Origin: Plectosphaerella cucumerina
Taxonomy: Eukaryota; Ascomycota; Sordariomycetes; Glomerellales; Plectosphaerellaceae
NCBI GenBank assembly: GCA_020746995.1
Contig: JAGPXD010000001.1
Span: forward strand, 4,526,001-4,590,000
DNA length: 64,000 nucleotides
Direction of reading: 5' to 3'
Under the pieces are notes generated by a model. That model did no database searches and was not told the DNA's origin. It was given only the letters and a program-made list of their open reading frames with translations. Positions within the stretch are counted from its first letter, which is position 1, and each line of letters starts with the position of its first letter. Shown here one piece after another: positions 58,220-64,000 of the stretch. Made by a program: the position numbers and the translations under genes.

Positions 58220-61200
58220 GTCGCCTTGTAAAATGTCGCTGCAGACGCGGCGCGAGGGCGTAGGCGTGGGCGTGAGCGCAGGGTTGGAAGCGCGACGATG
58301 GGGCGCGGACGAATGCGAGGGACAAGTCGGGAGAGCGGATTGTCAGAGGACGGGGGTTAAGTCGGATCGTGCGGCCGTGCAGGGAGATATTAGGCGCGAA
58401 CGCGAGCGCGCGCGAGTCGGAGGAGGCTGGCGTTGCACTCGTCGAAGATGGGTAATGTTGGTTGAGGGCGACGCTCGTCAGCTCGGGCCAGGCGAAGCTC
58501 GATGGTCGGTGGTCGGTCGGTAATGAATGGCGCGGGGCTGGAACGGGCAATTCGGTCTCTGGGACACGATAAGCACAGCACAGCGGGCGGAAAACACAGA
58601 GGTCTGGCGCGGCGAGGTTGGGCAGTGTGTGGACAAGAAGAAAATGGGGGAGAGGGGTCAGTGAGAAAGTCTGGTTGAGGTGACGGAAGATGGAGGTCGG
58701 ATATGAAGTGCAGTTATTAGTCGCAGAGGGGGGGCGGGCGGGTGGATGTCATGTTCAATCAAGCACCACCAGCACAGCTCCCCCAGCACCGACGGGGAGG
58801 GAGGTACATCCGCCACAGGTATGGAATGGGCTTGGGTTGGGTTAGCTCGCCGGGAGGGGACCCAAGGGGGGAAGGGGGGAGGGGCATAGCACGCACAGGC
58901 CTCATCAACGGGCATGGAAGGAGCTGCAGTCGCGTGATGCCAGGCTTGCCAGACTTGCCAGGGTCCTGGACGGACTTCTCCTGACCTGCTGGTGCTTGTG
59001 CGCCCAACCCGACCTACCCCTCCACATGGCATGCAAGACATTTCTGACCCAGGGCCTTAGCTACCTGGTTATGCTCGAACCTGGGCTTGCCGTTGTTTGA
59101 GACGTATGATGGGCGCTTGAAGACCGGTGCCCGAAATCCGAGCTCCTTCCGCCTCCCGCCGACTGCCTCGACTTTGTACCTGTACCTGCTGAGGGGCCAA
59201 CTCCTAGGCAAGCAATCACTCCCTCAGCGCACTTGCCTACTGCAGGTTCCTTCCTTGAGATGTCCCGTCGGGTGTACACGGCGGCGGTTCCTTCCCGTTC
59301 CCTGTCCCCGTCCCCGTCCCGGTCCCGCACGTCTCCATCGCACCTGCCTACAAGTACGCTTTTGGCTCTTGATGGGCAGATATGGTGGGCTGGTGGAGAC
59401 ACGCGCGAGTGCTTCGGGCTTGCAAGACGGAGCTGACAGGCCCTCTGCGGCAGGAAGCCGGGCTGCCAAGGACCCTTGTGGGCGCTCTCCCGCCATTGAG
59501 CTCTTGATTTACAATCAAGTCTTGACTTCCGCATATCAGGTAAGGAAGGTTGCATGATGGCCTATCATCTTTTCCGAGTGTCCTTTTCGATCTCGACCTT
59601 CTGCTCTGGATAGCAGCACAGGGAGAGTCCAACTCATCTTGATGCTGAGTACTCGTATCCAGGAATGGCACTGCAGTGGAAGGACCCCCAGTCCCGGCAC
59701 CGACCAAGCGCGCGCCACAAGCTACATCTCAGGCATCTCAGGCTCGTCCTCCCTCCTCCCTTGGCCTGCTCGACCCCAGCACCGGCCGGGATCCAGACGT
59801 CCCGCTGCCACCCTCGACGCAGACCCCTGCTGGTTCCCTTTCAACCCAAGAGGTACCTGCGCGTGCAGTACCACCACCAAGACGTGGAGTGAGCAGTCAT
59901 CCCGAATCTGGCCTTCCCCTCAGCGCCACTGACAGATGGGCTTGGGGTTCGTCCCAACCAAGCCAAAACCATGGGACGAAATCCAAGACCGCGCTTGCCA
60001 CGGACGGCTGATACGATAGGGCTCAGCGCCCACATGGCGCATCCTCAGCAAGCCTTGGGCTACGAGCATGTTGTGTCAGTGCGGAGACGGAGGACGAGCG
60101 GAGCGGGACTCCCTCCAATGCTCAAGACCTTGCCCAACTTCAAATGACAGCCCGGCCAGTCAGGCCAGGTACGGCAACAAACGCGGCCACGATGGCAAGC
60201 CCCTGGCCGGCATGCCGCACAAGGGAAGGGAAATCCCATGATGGGCCGCCCTTGAAGCGCAGACACCCGTCGACTTCCTGCGCTGCGCAGGGCGGACAGA
60301 GCCTTCTCGTCCCCGGCCGGATCGCCTACCGAGACATGTCTTGGGCCCCGTCCCCGAGTCTGAAGAGGAAACTTGTCCTCCTCTTCTTCACCTGCTCGGA
60401 CCGGGTTCCCGGGCTTCGCCTCCTCCTGGCGTCCTGGCCCGGGCTGGCCTGCTCACGCCGAGCTGACGCCCCGTGGCGTGGCCATTATGGGCGCCCGATA
60501 TATGCGCCCGACGTGTGCTGACGGGACTTCAAGCTCAAGTTTCGCGACTGCTTCCGTCCAAGCGTGCGCCACCCGCAAACCCTCTTTTCTCCCTCTTCGC
60601 CTCTCAGATGCAACAGTACTGTGCAACAGATACATGCAGCCCTCAGATCATGTGTCGGTCATTGGAGCCATCGGCAACCTCGATAGGTCACGACGACGAC
60701 GCTGGGATGATCTCTCGACTCCCGATGAGACGCTGACATATATGTCCAGGGGTGGCCCGGCTGGTGGTGGTCGATCCCGCAGTCGTCATCTCCCCTCAGT
60801 GGCGTGCCATTTGCCATCCTGATCGCCCGGCAATGTCAGTTGGCTGCCCTCCCGATGCACATATCTCCTTTTGGACGCGCCTGCTACAGATGCCCGGTTT
60901 CGGGGTGCCATGCGCTCGGGTGCCCACCCAAGCACCCTCTCGGCGAACAGCCCATGAGCGCCGATCCCGTGGCGGCGGTTCTTCTGCATGACAACCGTCG
61001 AGATCGGACCTTTATTCATACGCCGCCCTCCCTCGGCTTGTCTCAGGGGTGTGTGTGTGGTGCGCCCTTTGTCACATCTCTAAGCCGGCTACTATGGTCC
61101 CTGAGGTCTGAAGAGGTATGCATGAGAACACTGTAGATTCAGGCCTGGATACATGCGTAACTCTCATGCAACGGGCTTGGTTCCCAGATGATGGCAACAC

Positions 61201-64000
61201 ACCCGGACAAGAACATCGTGGTCATCACAGCAGAGCGTCCACTCATCATACAGATTTCCTGGAAGCCGAACGTGTCTCGGTCGCGCATCAACCAAGGAAC
61301 ACAACTGGACCTGCTTATGCCCAGTACACCTGGAGCCACCTCCGAGTTTTGGACCGTGCATATCAACATCTCAGCCCAATTATGATCCGGCGCGGTTTCG
61401 CCTCTGACCACCCGCCATTGATGAGAGTCCGGCTGTCCAACGGCTGACCGGCCTCGGGAACCAGCTTTCCACCAGACCGTGGCTTGCTCAATCTATGTGC
61501 TAGCAAGACGGGGTCGAAGCTAATCTTGCAGAACGAGGGAGATGGCCCGGAAGTTTAACCAAGCGCATCTTCTGTGCGAGAGACGGTCACTCGCCGCTCT
61601 TTCTCAACTTGGAGGCAGCTTGTTGTTCAGCTCTCGTCAAGACTGCCAAGCTGTGGAAGTTGGCAGTGCAACTCGAGTAAGAGGAGATGTCAGACGCACC
61701 GACCAGAGCTTGGTTGGAGGCAAAGTGCTAGCAGTACGGAAGGCTCAGAACTGGGTCATAAGACCAGCCAAGCCTCCCCTCACCAGATGGCGACGGAAAG
61801 GGGCTTCAAAAGTCGGTCGGTCACAAGGACCAGTGAGCGCTTGGCAGAATTCGCGGGGACGCCGCTAGAACGACGGCCCCTCATCTTCGCAGCATGGAAA
61901 TCCGGGGTACACCAGGGCGTCCCGGTTTAGCGAGTGGAGCCCGACGAAGAGGGCGAGGAGGCAGGACAAGGAAGAGGAATGTAACTCGCGAGCACACAGC
62001 AACAGCCTGGGACGAGCCGACGGAATGTCAACACCGCCCAGCTGACCTGTCGTTGCCTAGGTCTAGCTATGCCTGTACTGGGATGGAGACGGACGACGGG
62101 ACGGACTGTGCTTGAGGCCGGCCGGCTTGCGACGCCGTTTAGGCCGCGGTCAACGGGTCATGTGGTGAAGCGGCAGGACTTGCGTCAGCCAGCCCAAGGC
62201 CCCAAGCCGAGGTCGCGGGGTTGGGGGACAGGTTGCAGGGCCCGGCAATGGCGACGGCGATGCTGGAGGGCCGGGACAGGCAAGGGGCAGGGAGGCTCGC
62301 AGACGGATGGAAGACGCAAGAATCGGCAAAGAAGCAACATTCCGTGGGGAAGGCCGGCGGCTGCCGATTCGAGAGGAGCTTGATGGTGTGCGTGACCTGG
62401 ATGAGGGGCGGCCTGGGCCAAAAAAAGGGCTTGAGAAGCCCGGCAGAGGTCACGGGGATGGGAATTCAGGGGAGTGAGGTCACCCGCCATCGCCATCCCA
62501 GCTGCACGCTGCGCTGCTGTGCCCCTAGCAGATCGCCCTCGCCGGAGGTTAAGCTTAATCCCTGATCAACAGGGCGCCAGGAGCCGGCCGATGAGAAGGC
62601 TTTTCGCCTTTCGCCTTCCGCCCTTAGACCAAAGTGACTGTGTGACTCTGAGCGATTCGACAATCCCGTGCCAAAGCCGGATCCTCAGCCAGCCGGCTGC
62701 CTGGCGACCAAGACTTGCGCACGGCTGATGGATCCCACGGCTAGTTTCTCCCCTTGGTTTCCCTGTCTCTGAAAATTTTGCCCATTTGCTTTCGGTGTCG
62801 TGGCCGCAAGCGATGACGACAGACTGGATTTGTGGTGGGCTCCCCAGATTCTGGCCTTGGCCTTTTTTTTTAATTTTTCGAGTGGGAACCTCCAACGGGC
62901 CCGGCCCGGCTCCAAACCCCAGCGCTGGCAAATTTTTCCTTCAGTGGAGGCCCGGGCCCCGTCACAGGGCAACCAGCGGGCAGGGGCTGCAGAGGCGGGA
63001 AGCTCGATGCGGCGCTGCCCCTCTCGAGCACCCCTGGGCCACTGTGTGACTCTGCTTGGCTGACTGACTGCCTGTCGCTGCGTTCGGCCAGAGCTGACGG
63101 GAGCCCTGAGCACGTCTTCGGTGGGGAGCAAAAGTGCAGTGTGTCACCTGTCGAGCTGAGGGTCCCTGCCTCGCCTTGCCTTGCCTTGCTTCGTTCACTT
63201 CGTCACCGGACCTGACAGCAGTGCCACTCCTCGGCCTTTCCGGCGCTCTCGGCATTGATGACTCTGATTCCAATTCAGGAACGCCAACAGAACAGCCTGG
63301 AAGGACAACAACAACACACGGCGGGCCGGGCGGGAAAGGGGGCAAGGTGGTCAAGTGACAGACAGACAGCCCACAACGAAACGACGGCATTATGCGATCG
63401 AGGGGCATTCCCGCCCAGGCGCGCATCCGAGTGAGCGCGTGTCCGTGGTGCAAGCCTGCCACTGGAAGACGCAACAATGTGAACCAACTGAATGCAAAGC
63501 GCCCTGAGCCGGTGGAGGGGAGCGCCTGGCCCACGGGCCACGGGGCAATTGCGCCAGAGGACCTGCGGCACGCGTGTGGCCCCATCGGCTGGCCACGGGC
63601 TTTTTTATTACGTTTGCGTTAGCTAATGGCTTGCCCTTTGTAGCCGGGGCCTTGGAGCCCCTCGAGACCTGACCGACACCCTCGCCTGGCATGGTGCCCC
63701 CGCCGAAACCCAAGTACAGCCGAGGTACCTCAAGCACTTTCGACGACACCGGTGGGCCGCGAAGAAAAAGATTTTGGGCGTCCTTGTGATCAGCTTTTTC
63801 CATGCCAAGCGTCTTAGATCCGGGGGAGGGGTAAGTTTGGCAAGGCCAGGGAAGGAAACAAGCTCCCCTGGCCGGGCGGGCGCCGGTCCTGGTGCTGCGG
63901 CGGCCACCACCGAGGGGCTAAACACCACCGTCTCATGACCACGAGTACGGACCAGACGTATAAAACACCCGGGGCCTCTCATCCCCTCCTCTGCCCCCTC
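58220..64000. other. Gene-free region upstream of velB, to the right edge
   Basis: This 5.8 kb begins with the velB promoter and leader. No ORF on either strand has a recognisable domain or an intron pattern I can trust; the longest (62962-63585, minus) is low in coding character. A (GTCCCC)n run occurs near 59304-59326 and a T-rich tract near 62860. Long noncoding DNA upstream of a developmental regulator is common, but unannotated RNAs cannot be excluded. Confidence 0.5.
63959..63966 (+). promoter_or_regulatory. TATA-like element at the right edge
   Basis: TATAAAAC stands out in GC-rich sequence and is followed at once by a C/T-rich stretch resembling a transcript leader. It suggests that a plus-strand gene starts just beyond the window. 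No coding sequence is included. Confidence 0.35.

Overview
The window is nuclear DNA of a filamentous ascomycete (Pezizomycotina), most likely a Sordariomycete. The evidence is the short introns of about 45-115 nt with GTRNGT donors, CTRAC-type branch sites and YAG acceptors, strong GC bias at third codon positions, long pyrimidine-rich leaders, and the gene content (velvet regulator, fungal-type telomerase, type I metacaspase). The species cannot be named from sequence alone. I resolve 13 protein-coding genes. All multi-exon models were joined by hand, and reading frame is preserved across every junction. I found no tRNA, rRNA, CRISPR array or intact transposon. Almost all remaining ORFs are shadows created by the GC bias.

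Left part (1-24875): a long gene-free stretch leads into a zinc-finger regulator (5720-7119, +). This is followed by the anaphase-promoting complex cullin subunit APC2 (11953-14643, +), a Gln/Pro-rich RING-type protein (19490-21597, +) and a cytochrome P450 (23115-24875, +). Intergenic gaps here are 1.5-5.7 kb.

Middle part (24876-42719): downstream of the P450 lies an orphan promoter-like block with five CCAAT motifs and three MluI cell-cycle boxes but no recognisable gene. Then come a Myb/SANT-like protein (28492-29370, +), a WW-domain protein with a glycine-zipper segment (31284-32560, -), a tiny cysteine-rich CYSTM protein (34947-35446, +), a four-EF-hand calmodulin-like protein (35991-36832, -), a metacaspase (38115-39970, +) and a wax-synthase/MBOAT-like membrane acyltransferase (40265-42051, -).

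Right part (42720-64000): an eight-exon telomerase reverse transcriptase gene (42720-46593, -) with an MluI box about 220 bp upstream, a very large DH-BAR-SH3 Rho-family GEF (49696-55695, +), and the velvet developmental regulator velB (56623-58219, -). About 5.8 kb without genes runs to the right edge, where a TATA-like element suggests another gene beginning just outside.

The genes do not form an operon or a biosynthetic cluster. They are mostly housekeeping and regulatory genes: cell-cycle control (APC2), chromosome ends (TERT), polarity (DH-BAR-SH3), calcium sensing, cell death and stress (metacaspase, CYSTM), and development (velB and the zinc-finger protein). The strongest lead for something undescribed is the MCB/CCAAT block at 25636-25831 and the transcript it may drive.
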